Of a DNA stretch of 64,000 bases, positions 48,056 through 61,539 are shown piece after piece. Position 1 is the stretch's first letter; every line of letters starts with the position of its first letter. Origin of the DNA: Mycolicibacterium stellerae (GTDB taxonomy: Bacteria; Actinomycetota; Actinomycetes; Mycobacteriales; Mycobacteriaceae); NCBI RefSeq assembly GCF_003719305.1, contig NZ_RARC01000002.1:248001-312000 (forward strand), given 5' to 3'. A program made the translations under genes and the position numbers. A model generated the notes under the pieces. The model was not told where the DNA came from and did not search any database. It was given only the letters and a program-made list of their open reading frames with translations.

Positions 48056-49021
48056 CTACGACGGCTTAACCCCGGTCACCATGACGTTGTAGAACCATCC
48101 CTTCGGGACGACGTGGCGCCAGACGTTTTCGTCCACCCACGACAACGTCGTCCAGCTGCCGAACGCAAACTTGGCCCAGCCCCAGCCCAGCTTGCCGGGC
48201 GGCACCGTCGACTCAAAGGTTCGCACCGGCCAGCCGAGCATCGCCGCAGTGAACTCGTCGGTGGCGGTGCTGACCTCCACTGCGCCCGCGCGGCTCGCCA
48301 TCTTCTCCAAGTCGGCCGGGTCGAAGGTGTGCAGGTCGACGATCCACTCAAGGGCCGCGGCGCGCGAGTTTTCGTCCAGCTCGGCCTGCGGGCGCCGCCA
48401 GCTGCCGAGGCCGGGCAGCTTCATGGCGCGAATCGTGACGTTCCACGTCAAGTTCGCCAGCGTTCGCGCATAGCTGTTGCCGACGGTGGTCGGCTCACCG
48501 GCGAACACAAACCGTCCGCCCGGCTTGAGCACCCGCACCACCTCTCGCAGGGAGAGCTCGACATCGGGGATGTGGTGCAGCACGGCATGCCCCACCACCA
48601 GGTCGAAGGTGTCGTCGTCGTACGGGATGCCCTCCGCGTCGGCGACCCGGCCGTCGACGTCGAGGCCCAGATTCTGGCCGTTGCGGGTCGCCACCTTGAC
48701 CATCCCAGGCGACAGGTCGGTGACCGAGCCGCGCCGGGCCACGCCTGACTGAATCAGGTTGAGCAGGAAGAATCCGCTGCCGCAGCCCAACTCCAGGGCG
48801 CGGTCGTAGGGCAGTTTGCGCTGCTCCTCGAGGGGGACGATGGCGTCGAAGCGACCGCGCGCGTAGTCGATGCAACGCTTGTCGTAGGAGATCGACCACT
48901 TCTCGTCGTAGGACTCGGCCTCCCAGTCGTGGTACAGCACTTGGGCGAGCTTGGTGTCGTGGCGGGCGGCCTCTACTTGCTCTTCCGTGGCATGCGGGTT
49001 GGGAGCCGGTTCGAAACTCAT
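48056..49021 (-). CDS. SAM-dependent methyltransferase (Rv3038c-like)
   Basis: 321 residues. The SAM-binding motif ALELGCGSGFFLLNLIQSG and post-motifs DAEGIPYDDDTFDLVVGHAV and EVVRVLKPGGRFVFAGEP are complete. An upstream segment (HDWEAESYDEKWSISYDKRC) and a C-terminal extension of about 110 residues are characteristic of the Rv3038c group. The methylated substrate is unknown. Met 49021 (SFEPAPNPHATEEQ) is preferred to the frame start at 49048. It lies 10 bases after the echA17 stop; its own stop codon lies inside the extended frame of the Rv3037c homologue. Confidence 0.87.
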   Translation of the reverse strand: MSFEPAPNPHATEEQVEAARHDTKLAQVLYHDWEAESYDEKWSISYDKRCIDYARGRFDAIVPLEEQRKLPYDRALELGCGSGFFLLNLIQSGVARRGSVTDLSPGMVKVATRNGQNLGLDVDGRVADAEGIPYDDDTFDLVVGHAVLHHIPDVELSLREVVRVLKPGGRFVFAGEPTTVGNSYARTLANLTWNVTIRAMKLPGLGSWRRPQAELDENSRAAALEWIVDLHTFDPADLEKMASRAGAVEVSTATDEFTAAMLGWPVRTFESTVPPGKLGWGWAKFAFGSWTTLSWVDENVWRHVVPKGWFYNVMVTGVKPS

Positions 49022-49031
49022 GCAGGGCAGC

Positions 49032-49682
49032 CTAACGGCCGTCACCAAATCGAGCCTTGGCGGCGGCCAGTACCTGCCGCGGATGGTCGACCAGGCGTTT
49101 GGCCCATGCCATGGCCGCGTCGTAGACCGCGTCGGGGGCCACCATCTCGTTGATCAGGCCGAGGGCCAGGGCCTCCTTGGCATCCACGAACCGACCGGTG
49201 AACACCAGGTCCTTGGCCTTGCTCTCGCCGATCGTGCGGGCCAGCCGGACCGTCTCGCCGGGCGGAAAGCCCGACAGGATCTCGGTCGCACCGACTTTGA
49301 TGTTGTCGCCCGCCACCCGCCAGTCCGCGGCCAGGGCCAGCGTCAACCCGCTGCCGAGTGCGTAACCGGTGATCGCGGCGACCGTCGGCTTGGGAATCGC
49401 GGCAATGGCGGCGACGGCCGCGCGACCCACCTCGGCGGCGACCTCTGCCTCGTCGGCCTTGAGGGTCTGGCGCACCGTCACGTCGTCGCCTGCGCAGAAG
49501 ATCTCGTGTCCGCCGAACAGGATCGCCGCCGCGATGTCATCGCGCTCGCCCAGTTCGGCTGCGGCGGAGATGATTTCGCGACACATCTGACGTGTCAGCG
49601 CGTTGGTCGGCGGCCTCGACAGCAGCAGAGTGGCGATGCCGGGATGCTCGTCGAGGGTGTGAATGCTGACGAACTCCCTCAC
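49032..49682 (-). CDS. echA17: Enoyl-CoA hydratase/isomerase family protein, EchA17-like, short C-terminus
   Basis: 216 residues of the crotonase family: [16 protein letters not shown], the oxyanion-hole segment [12 protein letters not shown], and [20 protein letters not shown]. One catalytic Glu position may be conserved in [10 protein letters not shown]; the other is not evident. The protein stops at [11 protein letters not shown], about 35 residues short of M. tuberculosis EchA17, so the usual C-terminal helices that complete the active site of the neighbouring subunit are missing. GTG 49682 overlaps the Nudix stop (GTGA). Confidence 0.82.
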   Translation of the reverse strand: MREFVSIHTLDEHPGIATLLLSRPPTNALTRQMCREIISAAAELGERDDIAAAILFGGHEIFCAGDDVTVRQTLKADEAEVAAEVGRAAVAAIAAIPKPTVAAITGYALGSGLTLALAADWRVAGDNIKVGATEILSGFPPGETVRLARTIGESKAKDLVFTGRFVDAKEALALGLINEMVAPDAVYDAAMAWAKRLVDHPRQVLAAAKARFGDGR

Positions 49683-50515
49683 GGGGTGCGGCCTCCCAGC
49701 GCCTGGTTGTAGCGCTGCCCGTCGAAGAACTCGAACTCCAGGTTGCCGTCGATCATGCTCATGTTCGGCGAGATGGGAACGATCCGGCGTTCGACGGCGA
49801 GCACCTCGGCCACGGTGCGGCCGGCCAGCGCGTCGAGCTGTGTCCACGTCGGGGGCAACAGGAAGCTGCGCTGCGCCGAGAAGTCCTCGAGCGCGGCTTC
49901 GGGCGTGATCCAGTCGGCCTGGTCGGATTCGGTGTTGTCGCCGTCGGCAAGCTGCCCGTCCGGAAGCGCACCGACGAAGAAGTACGTGTCGTAGCGGCGG
50001 GTGCGCTCCTCTTTGGGGGTCACCCAGTTCGCCCACGGCCGCAGCAGGTCGGCGCGCAGCATCAGCTGCTCGCCGCGCAGGAACTCGCCGAAGGACAGCT
50101 CCTTGCTCACCAGCGCTGCCCGATGGTCGCGGTAGCTCGACGCGTCGTCGACGAGCAGGTCCGGGTCGTCGGCCGCACCGGCGAACAGCACACCGCATTC
50201 CTCGAACGTCTCCCTGGCCGCGGCGCACACGAGGGCCTCGGCGAGGTCGGCGTCGGTCCCCAGCCGCTCGCCCCACCAGTTCTTGTCCGGCCCGTGCCAC
50301 GCGATATCGGCGTTACGGTCGCGGTCGTCGACCCCACCGCCGGGAAACACCATCACGCCGCCGACGAAGTCCATCCTGCGGTGCCGCCGCATCAGGAAAA
50401 CCTTGATGCCATCGGCTGTGTCCCGGATCAGCATCACAGTTGCGGCGGGCCGCGGGACGAGTGGATCTGGAACCGATTCCCCAGTCGCGTCGCTCCCACC
50501 CTCCGGAAAAGACAT
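49679..50515 (-). CDS. Nudix hydrolase (Rv3040c-like)
   Basis: 278 residues. After the core begins ([39 protein letters not shown]), the Nudix helix reads [14 protein letters not shown], with an insertion between the glycine-rich part and the helix as in the NUDT19/RP2-like group that hydrolyses CoA derivatives. Homologue of Rv3040c. ATG 50515 overlaps the ATPase stop (TGATG) and follows a perfect AGGAGG. The N-terminal [11 protein letters not shown] segment is encoded by a repeat-like sequence. Confidence 0.87.
   Translation of the reverse strand: MSFPEGGSDATGESVPDPLVPRPAATVMLIRDTADGIKVFLMRRHRRMDFVGGVMVFPGGGVDDRDRNADIAWHGPDKNWWGERLGTDADLAEALVCAAARETFEECGVLFAGAADDPDLLVDDASSYRDHRAALVSKELSFGEFLRGEQLMLRADLLRPWANWVTPKEERTRRYDTYFFVGALPDGQLADGDNTESDQADWITPEAALEDFSAQRSFLLPPTWTQLDALAGRTVAEVLAVERRIVPISPNMSMIDGNLEFEFFDGQRYNQALGGRTP
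50473..50506. repeat. Repeat-like GC-rich motif in the 5' end of the Nudix gene
   Basis: Second copy of the motif described at 41005-41043; CGATTCCCC, GTCGC, TCGCTC and ACCCTCCGG are shared in the same order with two short length differences. It encodes [11 protein letters not shown] on the minus strand. Confidence 0.4.
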
Positions 50516-51354
50516 CAACGCCTCCTGTGCGCCGCCCGGCTTCTCGTGCGCCGGGCGAAATAGCGGCCGTCGATGATCTCGAGGGCGATGGACTGGCCGA
50601 ATGCCTTCGACAGGTTCTCGGCGGTCAGCACGTCGGTCAGCAGCCCGGCGTCGACCACCCGTCCCTCCGACAGGATCAGGGCGTGACTGAACCCGCGGGG
50701 GATCTCCTCGACATGGTGGGTGACCAGCACGATCGCCGGTGCGTCCGGGTCTGCGGCCAGATCCTCGAGCCGCGCAAGCAGTTCTTCGCGGCCGCCGAGA
50801 TCGAGTCCGGCGGCAGGCTCGTCGAGGAGCAATAGCTCCGGGTCGGTCATCAGGCTGCGGGCGATCAGCACCCGCTTGCGCTCGCCTTCCGACAGCGTCT
50901 CGTAGGTGCGCTCGGCCAGGTGTTCGGCGCCGACGCTTTCGAGCATGTCGATCGCCTGCTCGTAGTCGACCTCCTCGTATGTCTCCCGCCAGCGGCCGAG
51001 CACCGCATATCCGGCCGAGACGACGAGGTCACGGACCAACTCCCCCTCGGGCACGCGTTGCGATAGCGCTGAGCTGCTCAGCCCGACGCGGGAGCGCAGT
51101 TCGGACATGTCGGTGCGGCCGAGTCGTTCGCCCAGCACATAGGCCGTGCCCGCCGACGGATGCTCCAACGCGGCGGCGATTCGAAGCAGCGACGTCTTGC
51201 CCGCGCCGTTGGGCCCGATGACAACCCAGCGTTCGTCGAGCTCGACAGACCAGGTGATCGGCCCGACGAGATTTTGTCCGCCGCGTCGCAGCGTGACCCT
51301 GGCGAAGTCGATCAGCAGGTCTTCCTCGACGCTGTCGCTTCCGGAGTCGGCCAC
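50515..51354 (-). CDS. ABC transporter ATPase, stand-alone (Rv3041c-like)
   Basis: 279 residues. Walker A is GPNGAGKTSLL, the signature is LSEGERKRVLIARSL, Walker B is LLLLDEPAAGLDLGG, and the switch histidine is in VLVTHHVEEIP. It has no permease gene beside it and belongs to the Rv3041c group, of unknown substrate, related to the iron/molybdenum-type cytosolic ATPases. GTG 51354 starts ADSGSDSVEEDLLIDF like the homologue; the frame upstream to 51420 runs into a repeat copy. First gene of an overlapping chain ATPase-Nudix-echA17. Confidence 0.88.
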   Translation of the reverse strand: MADSGSDSVEEDLLIDFARVTLRRGGQNLVGPITWSVELDERWVVIGPNGAGKTSLLRIAAALEHPSAGTAYVLGERLGRTDMSELRSRVGLSSSALSQRVPEGELVRDLVVSAGYAVLGRWRETYEEVDYEQAIDMLESVGAEHLAERTYETLSEGERKRVLIARSLMTDPELLLLDEPAAGLDLGGREELLARLEDLAADPDAPAIVLVTHHVEEIPRGFSHALILSEGRVVDAGLLTDVLTAENLSKAFGQSIALEIIDGRYFARRTRSRAAHRRR

Positions 51355-51377
51355 TTGCTCATCGTAGTGTGGTGATT

Positions 51378-51432
51378 TCGGCGTGTTCGGTTGCGCCCTC
51401 GCACAACCAGCCACACCCAAATCGCTGGCGTC
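51378..51432. repeat. Dispersed repeat, copy 1
   Basis: Plus strand: TCGGCGTGTTCGGTTGCGCC, a variable middle, then CCACACCCAAATCGCTGGCG. It matches copy 2 at 51532-51585 in both outer parts (two differences in 43 positions) but not in the 11-12 central bases. The centre can form a short stem (GGTTGCGC with GCACAACC). It lies between the ATPase start and the membrane-protein stop. Confidence 0.7.
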
Positions 51433-51453
51433 AGGACGAAATCAGCCAGCCGG

Positions 51454-52197
51454 TCAAGGGTGTCGGATTGGGCGGCCGCGCGCTTCATCCTCGACATCGC
51501 CCGCATCGATGCCGCGCTCGTCTACGCGATCTCGGCGTGTTCGGTTGTGCCCAGCGCAACTTTCCACGCCCAAATCGCTGGCGTCGGCGACGGACGACCA
51601 GCCGCTGCGGGCCAACACCCTTTTCGGGGTGATCCAGACGAAAAGCTGAACAAGTGGTCCGATCCCGAACGCGTACAAGACGGTGCCGACGCCGACGGTG
51701 CCGCCGAGCAGCCACCCGACGGTCAGCACCGTGGCCTCGATCGAGGTGCGGACCAGCCGGACCGACAGGCCGGTGCGGACCACCAGGCCGGTCATCAACC
51801 CGTCGCGCGGGCCCGGGCCCAGCCCGGCGCCGATGTAGAGCACGGTGCTGATCGCGTTGAGCACCACCGCGCCGACCATCATCGCGATGCGTACCGGAAG
51901 TGATGTCGGCGTGGCCAGTATCGCCATGCCGGCGTCCACGGTGACCGCGATGACGATGACGTTGGCGATGGTGCCGATGCCGGGCCTGGTGCGCAGCGGG
52001 ATCCAGGCCAGCAGCACCGCCACCCCGACGACGGCCGACGCGACGCCGATCGTCATCGGTGTTCTCAGCGCCAGGCCCTGGTGGAAGACGTCCCACGGGT
52101 CGAGGCCGAGTTCGGCGCGCACCATCATCGCCATCGAGAAGCCGTAGCCGATCAGCCCGAGCAGCAGCGCGCCGCCGCGGGCCGCCGCCTCACGCAT
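51454..52197 (-). CDS. YczE/YitT-family membrane protein
   Basis: 247 residues. About five hydrophobic segments, beginning ALLLGLIGYGFSMAMMVRAE, then ELGLDPWDVFHQGLALRTPM and GAGLGPGPRDGLMTGLVVRT, both typical of the YczE (DUF161) family. Such genes are often divergent from MocR-type regulators, as here. The function is unproven. The last 45 residues after WITPKRVLA are hydrophilic and partly encoded by a repeat copy, so the original stop may have been displaced. ATG 52197 overlaps the 3' end of a 50-residue gene by eight bases. Confidence 0.8.
   Translation of the reverse strand: MREAAARGGALLLGLIGYGFSMAMMVRAELGLDPWDVFHQGLALRTPMTIGVASAVVGVAVLLAWIPLRTRPGIGTIANVIVIAVTVDAGMAILATPTSLPVRIAMMVGAVVLNAISTVLYIGAGLGPGPRDGLMTGLVVRTGLSVRLVRTSIEATVLTVGWLLGGTVGVGTVLYAFGIGPLVQLFVWITPKRVLARSGWSSVADASDLGVESCAGHNRTRRDRVDERGIDAGDVEDEARGRPIRHP
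51532..51585. repeat. Dispersed repeat, copy 2, inside the YczE-like gene
   Basis: Plus strand: TCGGCGTGTTCGGTTGTGCC, a central AGCGCAACTTT, then CCACGCCCAAATCGCTGGCG. The centre can form GTTGTGC with GCGCAAC. This copy is translated on the minus strand as part of the unusual C-terminal tail of the membrane protein. Confidence 0.7.
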
Positions 52198-52342
52198 GGT
52201 GCGGGAAGCGGATCCGTATCAGCTCGATCTCATTGCGCACCCGTTCGGCGTCGCGGTCGGAGAACTCGGCCGGGATGCGTTGCGCCGGTCGGAAGATCCT
52301 GCCCAGTGGGCGGGCCAGTTTTGATGTCCAATTCATGCTCAT
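52190..52342 (-). CDS. Small basic protein of 50 residues coupled to the YczE-like gene
   Basis: A frame from ATG 52342 (or ATG 52336) to TGA 52190 encodes MSMNWTSKLARPLGRIFRPA, then QRIPAEFSDRDAERVRNEIE and LIRIRFPHHA. It is not random: it has a basic start, a Pro-bounded loop and an amphipathic charged helix, and it overlaps the start of the membrane-protein gene by eight bases, as translationally coupled genes do. From memory very similar small proteins accompany this membrane-protein family in other mycobacteria. Function unknown. GAGG lies close before the first ATG. Confidence 0.7.
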   Translation of the reverse strand: MSMNWTSKLARPLGRIFRPAQRIPAEFSDRDAERVRNEIELIRIRFPHHA

Positions 52343-52380
52343 GCCTCGATAATGCGAGCAAGTGGCTTGTTATTCCATAT

Positions 52381-52398
52381 CCAGTTAGCGCATACTGG
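52381..52398. promoter_or_regulatory. Probable MocR operator and promoter
   Basis: CCAGTTAGCGCATACTGG has inverted outer arms (CCAGT/ACTGG) and a symmetric GCGC centre. CATACT (52391-52396) within it could be the -10 box of the MocR gene, with TTGTTA (52367-52372) 18 bases upstream. The ATG is seven bases after the palindrome, so the transcript may be leaderless and self-repressed. Confidence 0.5.
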
Positions 52399-52404
52399 CT
52401 TGCG

Positions 52405-58194
<5,790 letters not shown>

Positions 58195-58197
58195 TGC

Positions 58198-59235
58198 TCA
58201 CCCGGTGCCATAGCGTGCCTGCTGTCCGAACTGATTCGGTTCCAACGACCCGTCGGGAAGCACCAGTTCACCGCTGTCGATCCGGCTGCGCAGATATGCG
58301 AACGTCTGTGCTGTCTGAGCGAAGAGGTGCTCACCGGCCAGCAGCGCCGGGCGGGGAGTGCCCGTAGTGGCCGCGAACTTCGGCAGCGGTTTCACCTCGG
58401 TGTGATAGTCGACGTTGAAAAACAGCGGGAACGAGTAACGCTCTTCGGTGACCCGACGGACCCGGTGGCTGGTGGCGACGAACTCGCCGTTCGTCCACAG
58501 CTCGAGCATGTCGCCGATGTTCACGACGAAGGTGTCGGGAATCGGTGGCACATCGATCCATTCGCCTGCGCCGTTGAGAATCTCGAGGCCTGGCGTGGTC
58601 GGTTTGAGCAACGTGAAGCACTCGTAGTCGGTATGCGCACCGATTCCGAGTCCGTCGACGGCATCGGGGTTGTACGGGTAGTGCACCAGCCGCAGCTGAC
58701 TCGGCGTCTTGGTCGCATGCCGCGAGAACAGCTCGGGGTCCTCCCCCAGCGCCACCGCGAACGCCCACAGCAGCCGGTATCCCACCGCGAGCACAGCTTC
58801 GTAGTACGCGGTGACGGCCTCGGCGAACCCGGGAAGATCCGGCCAGGTATTGGGACCCAGCATCGGGTTGCCCGACAGATAGTCAGGATCGTCGGCAGGC
58901 AGGTCCAGCGCGGTGTCGAAGGCTTCCTTCAGATCGGGGGTGCCGGTCTCCACCCCTTCCTCGCCGACGGGCACGTAGCCGCGGTGACACCGCGACAGCC
59001 CGATGAAGCTGCGCATCTTCTCCTCGACCGGCAGCGCGAAGAACTCTTGGGTCGCGACGAGCAAGCGGTCGAACAGCGACCCGTCGACGCCTGCGCCGCT
59101 GATGTAGAGGAACCCGACGTCTCGTGCGGCCTCGCCGATCTCGGCCGCGACCCGCTCGCGTTCGCTTCGATCCGGCGACCGAAGACCGCTGATGTCGACG
59201 ACCGGCACCGAGGTGAACGACGTTGCACCACTCAT
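58198..59235 (-). CDS. 2-oxoglutarate/Fe(II)-dependent oxygenase, isopenicillin-N-synthase-like family
   Basis: 345 residues. A DIOX_N-type N-terminus (SVPVVDISGLRSPDR, GFLYISGAGVD) is followed by the double-stranded beta-helix. Iron ligands are His and Asp in GAHTDYECFTLL and His in FVATSHRVRRV, and the cosubstrate pair is the Arg and Ser in EERYSFPLFFNVDY. Last gene visible of the allantoin-degradation operon; its ATG overlaps the preceding stop (ATGA). A purine- or ureide-related substrate is inferred from that position; the actual substrate is unknown. Confidence 0.87.
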   Translation of the reverse strand: MSGATSFTSVPVVDISGLRSPDRSERERVAAEIGEAARDVGFLYISGAGVDGSLFDRLLVATQEFFALPVEEKMRSFIGLSRCHRGYVPVGEEGVETGTPDLKEAFDTALDLPADDPDYLSGNPMLGPNTWPDLPGFAEAVTAYYEAVLAVGYRLLWAFAVALGEDPELFSRHATKTPSQLRLVHYPYNPDAVDGLGIGAHTDYECFTLLKPTTPGLEILNGAGEWIDVPPIPDTFVVNIGDMLELWTNGEFVATSHRVRRVTEERYSFPLFFNVDYHTEVKPLPKFAATTGTPRPALLAGEHLFAQTAQTFAYLRSRIDSGELVLPDGSLEPNQFGQQARYGTG

Positions 59236-59765
59236 AGATCCACGATCCCTTCGGTTCTGGCGATTTTCCACCGACCGCCGCCTGCCCTCAGTTCGGTCTC
59301 TGTCAGGTGGGCGCCCAGGGCCTGCCAGTCGGGGCCGTCAACCTCGGCGATGAGCACTTGCGATGAACTCGCCCAGCCGAACAGGCCGCCGACACGCAGC
59401 AGGAGCGCGTAGTCGCCGGTCGGCCCACGTCCCATCAGTCCCCAACACGGTGAACGGCCTGCCTCGTCGCGCACCCAGTGTTCCACGTAGTCGGCGTGCA
59501 CGCCGGATTCGATCAGCGTCGAGCCCTCCCAGCGCATCCGGCCCGCATCGGGATGCTCCGAAGGAGGCTGCAAGTCGACAGCCCTGCTCCACTCGAAGAC
59601 GTCGCCGCGCTGGCTCAGCCGTCCGGCGAAGCCGCGCGAATCCACGTATGCGGTGATGCCCTGCAGCCACGCCACATCGGTGCTTTCGTCGCGGGATCCG
59701 TCGGCCTCGACCAACAACGTGCGGCGCCACAGACCCACGCAGTCGGTCACCACCAACGCCGTCAT
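59232..59765 (-). CDS. Unassigned 177-residue protein in the allantoin operon
   Basis: Not recognised with certainty. It reads as alternating beta strands with conserved-looking Trp and Arg positions: CVGLWRRTLLVEADGSRDES, VAWLQGITAYVDSRGFAGRL, MRWEGSTLIESGVHADYVEH and SPCWGLMGRGPTGDYALLLR. The pattern suggests a single-domain lipocalin-like or similar beta barrel that binds a small ligand. No signal peptide. It overlaps both neighbours by four bases (ATGA), so it is made together with allantoicase and the oxygenase. ATG 59765 is fixed by that overlap. Confidence 0.75.
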   Translation of the reverse strand: MTALVVTDCVGLWRRTLLVEADGSRDESTDVAWLQGITAYVDSRGFAGRLSQRGDVFEWSRAVDLQPPSEHPDAGRMRWEGSTLIESGVHADYVEHWVRDEAGRSPCWGLMGRGPTGDYALLLRVGGLFGWASSSQVLIAEVDGPDWQALGAHLTETELRAGGGRWKIARTEGIVDL

Positions 59766-60775
59766 GATGCCGCCTCCCACAGCGCGCGCAGCCGTTCCAC
59801 GCCGGCAGCAGTCGGGCTGCCGAACGCCCGGACGCGGGCAATGCCGCCATCCGGATACGCCTGCACCCGCAGCGCCGTGATGCCGCTCGCGTCAACCCGG
59901 AACAGCCGCCTGTGGTCAGCGGCGATGCGGGTACGCGGCAGCACCGGTACGTCGAATGGCACACGCGCCCATCCATGTTCATCATCGGGCCGGCCACGGC
60001 TCCCGTACACCGCGACTTCTGGGGTTGCGTTGAACACGAAATAGCCGGTGTCGATCTCGAGCCGCTGAAGGTCGGCGGCCACCGCAAACGAAATCATCAC
60101 CGCATCATGGCTATCAGGCCCGATGTCGCGGCGCCTCCTGGTCTCCCACCCGTCGCCCATATTGCGCGGCCGGTCGGGCGCGATCAGCGCGCTGGCATCG
60201 GAATAGAAGCTATCGCTTGACCATTCGACGCGTCCCCCGTGCTCGACGCTGGAGACTTCTACGGTGACGTCGGCCCACAGCTCTGGGTCACAGATCACGT
60301 CGCCGTAGACGCGCAGCCGTGCCACTCCCCCGTCCGACGCCAGGCGCAGGCGCAGATGGGTAAATCGGCGTGGGTCGTCGACGGCGAAGAGGTTGTGCGA
60401 ATCCGGCTTCAGCACCGCGGGTTTCACCAACACAGTCCACCACACATCGGGGGCGGCGGGGTCCGAGGTGGCATCGAGCACAGCGCCCTCGACATGGCAG
60501 CCGCTTGGGCTGTTGCCCGCGAACGAGCGGGTGTCCACGTCGACGGCGCGTACCCGGCCCGCGGCACCGAGACGGACGATCGCCCAATCCCCGCACGGTC
60601 CGGCATGCCGCCGGGTTTCCCACCCGTCGACCACTTCACCGCGAAGGTCGTAGGTGCCCGGCGTGTACGCAGGCTCGCCCGGGTCTATCAGCCGTTCCTT
60701 GAAGCCGAATGATTCGTCGCTGGCCGCTACCACGCTGCCCCCCAGCGTCTTGCACGCCAGATCCACCCCACTCAT
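59762..60775 (-). CDS. alc: Allantoicase
   Basis: Hydrolyses allantoate to ureidoglycolate and urea. 337 residues built from two similar jelly-roll halves. Each half carries the family motif DGWETRRH or DGWETRRR, and each ends with a pattern such as THLRLRLASDGGVARLRVYG or TALRVQAYPDGGIARVRAFG. The start FGFKERLIDPGEPAYTPGTY segment is typical. ATG 60775 overlaps the racemase stop (ATGA). Confidence 0.95.
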   Translation of the reverse strand: MSGVDLACKTLGGSVVAASDESFGFKERLIDPGEPAYTPGTYDLRGEVVDGWETRRHAGPCGDWAIVRLGAAGRVRAVDVDTRSFAGNSPSGCHVEGAVLDATSDPAAPDVWWTVLVKPAVLKPDSHNLFAVDDPRRFTHLRLRLASDGGVARLRVYGDVICDPELWADVTVEVSSVEHGGRVEWSSDSFYSDASALIAPDRPRNMGDGWETRRRRDIGPDSHDAVMISFAVAADLQRLEIDTGYFVFNATPEVAVYGSRGRPDDEHGWARVPFDVPVLPRTRIAADHRRLFRVDASGITALRVQAYPDGGIARVRAFGSPTAAGVERLRALWEAAS

Positions 60776-61539
60776 TCACCCAACTCCAATGCTTTCGACT
60801 CCAATGCCTTCGACAACGGCCAATGACTGCGCGGGTTGTCCGGTCCCGGCGCGTAAACCCCCGCCTTGCTGGTGGACAGCCCCAGCCCGACGACTGCCTG
60901 CGCCAGCGCGACGGCGGCGGCGATTCCGTCGATCGCGGGAACCCCGACCTTCGCGGTGATCGCCGCGCAGGCCCCGGCCATCCCCGCACAGCCAAGGCAG
61001 ATCACGTCGGCGCCGTCCTCGCTGACGGCGCGTGCCGCCTCCTCGGCGATGGCGGCCACGGCGCCGGTCGGGTCGGCGTCCACCTCTGCTGTGCCGAGGC
61101 CGCAGGCGCGCACCGATACGCAGTGGGCGCCAAGGCCTGCCAGCAGCAGCCGGTCCTCGATTGGGGCGATCGAGCGGGTCAGCGTGGTCACCACCGAGAA
61201 CCGTCTACCGATGAGATGCGCCACGTGGGCTGCGCACTCGGCGATGTCAAAGACCGGCACCGACAGCATTTCCTGCAGCGCATCCTTGCCATGCTCGCCG
61301 AACCCGGCCAGCACGACAGCGTGATAATCGAAGCGCTTCTCGGCGATCAGTGCCGCCACGGTGTCCATCACGCCGACGGCGGAAAGGTAGCTCTCGGCCG
61401 CCGAATCGATCGCACTGGCGCCGAACTTCGGTGCCATGCAGTCGATTTCGGTCTGCGCCGCGGCTGCCGCGCGGGCAGCCGAAAGGATCTCGGCTGTCAT
61501 CGAGGCCGAGGTGTTGGGGTTGAGCACGAGGATCCTCAC
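60772..61539 (-). CDS. Asp/Glu/hydantoin racemase family, probably allantoin racemase
   Basis: 255 residues. It begins RILVLNPNTSASMTAEILSA. The two catalytic cysteines of the family are expected in the DIAECAAHVAH/AGFGEH region and in VICLGCAGMAG, where Cys is present. Family members racemise hydantoin or allantoin; between allantoinase and allantoicase, allantoin racemase is the natural role, providing the enantiomer used by allantoinase. GTG 61539 overlaps the allantoinase stop (GTGA). Confidence 0.88.
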   Translation of the reverse strand: MRILVLNPNTSASMTAEILSAARAAAAAQTEIDCMAPKFGASAIDSAAESYLSAVGVMDTVAALIAEKRFDYHAVVLAGFGEHGKDALQEMLSVPVFDIAECAAHVAHLIGRRFSVVTTLTRSIAPIEDRLLLAGLGAHCVSVRACGLGTAEVDADPTGAVAAIAEEAARAVSEDGADVICLGCAGMAGACAAITAKVGVPAIDGIAAAVALAQAVVGLGLSTSKAGVYAPGPDNPRSHWPLSKALESKALELGE

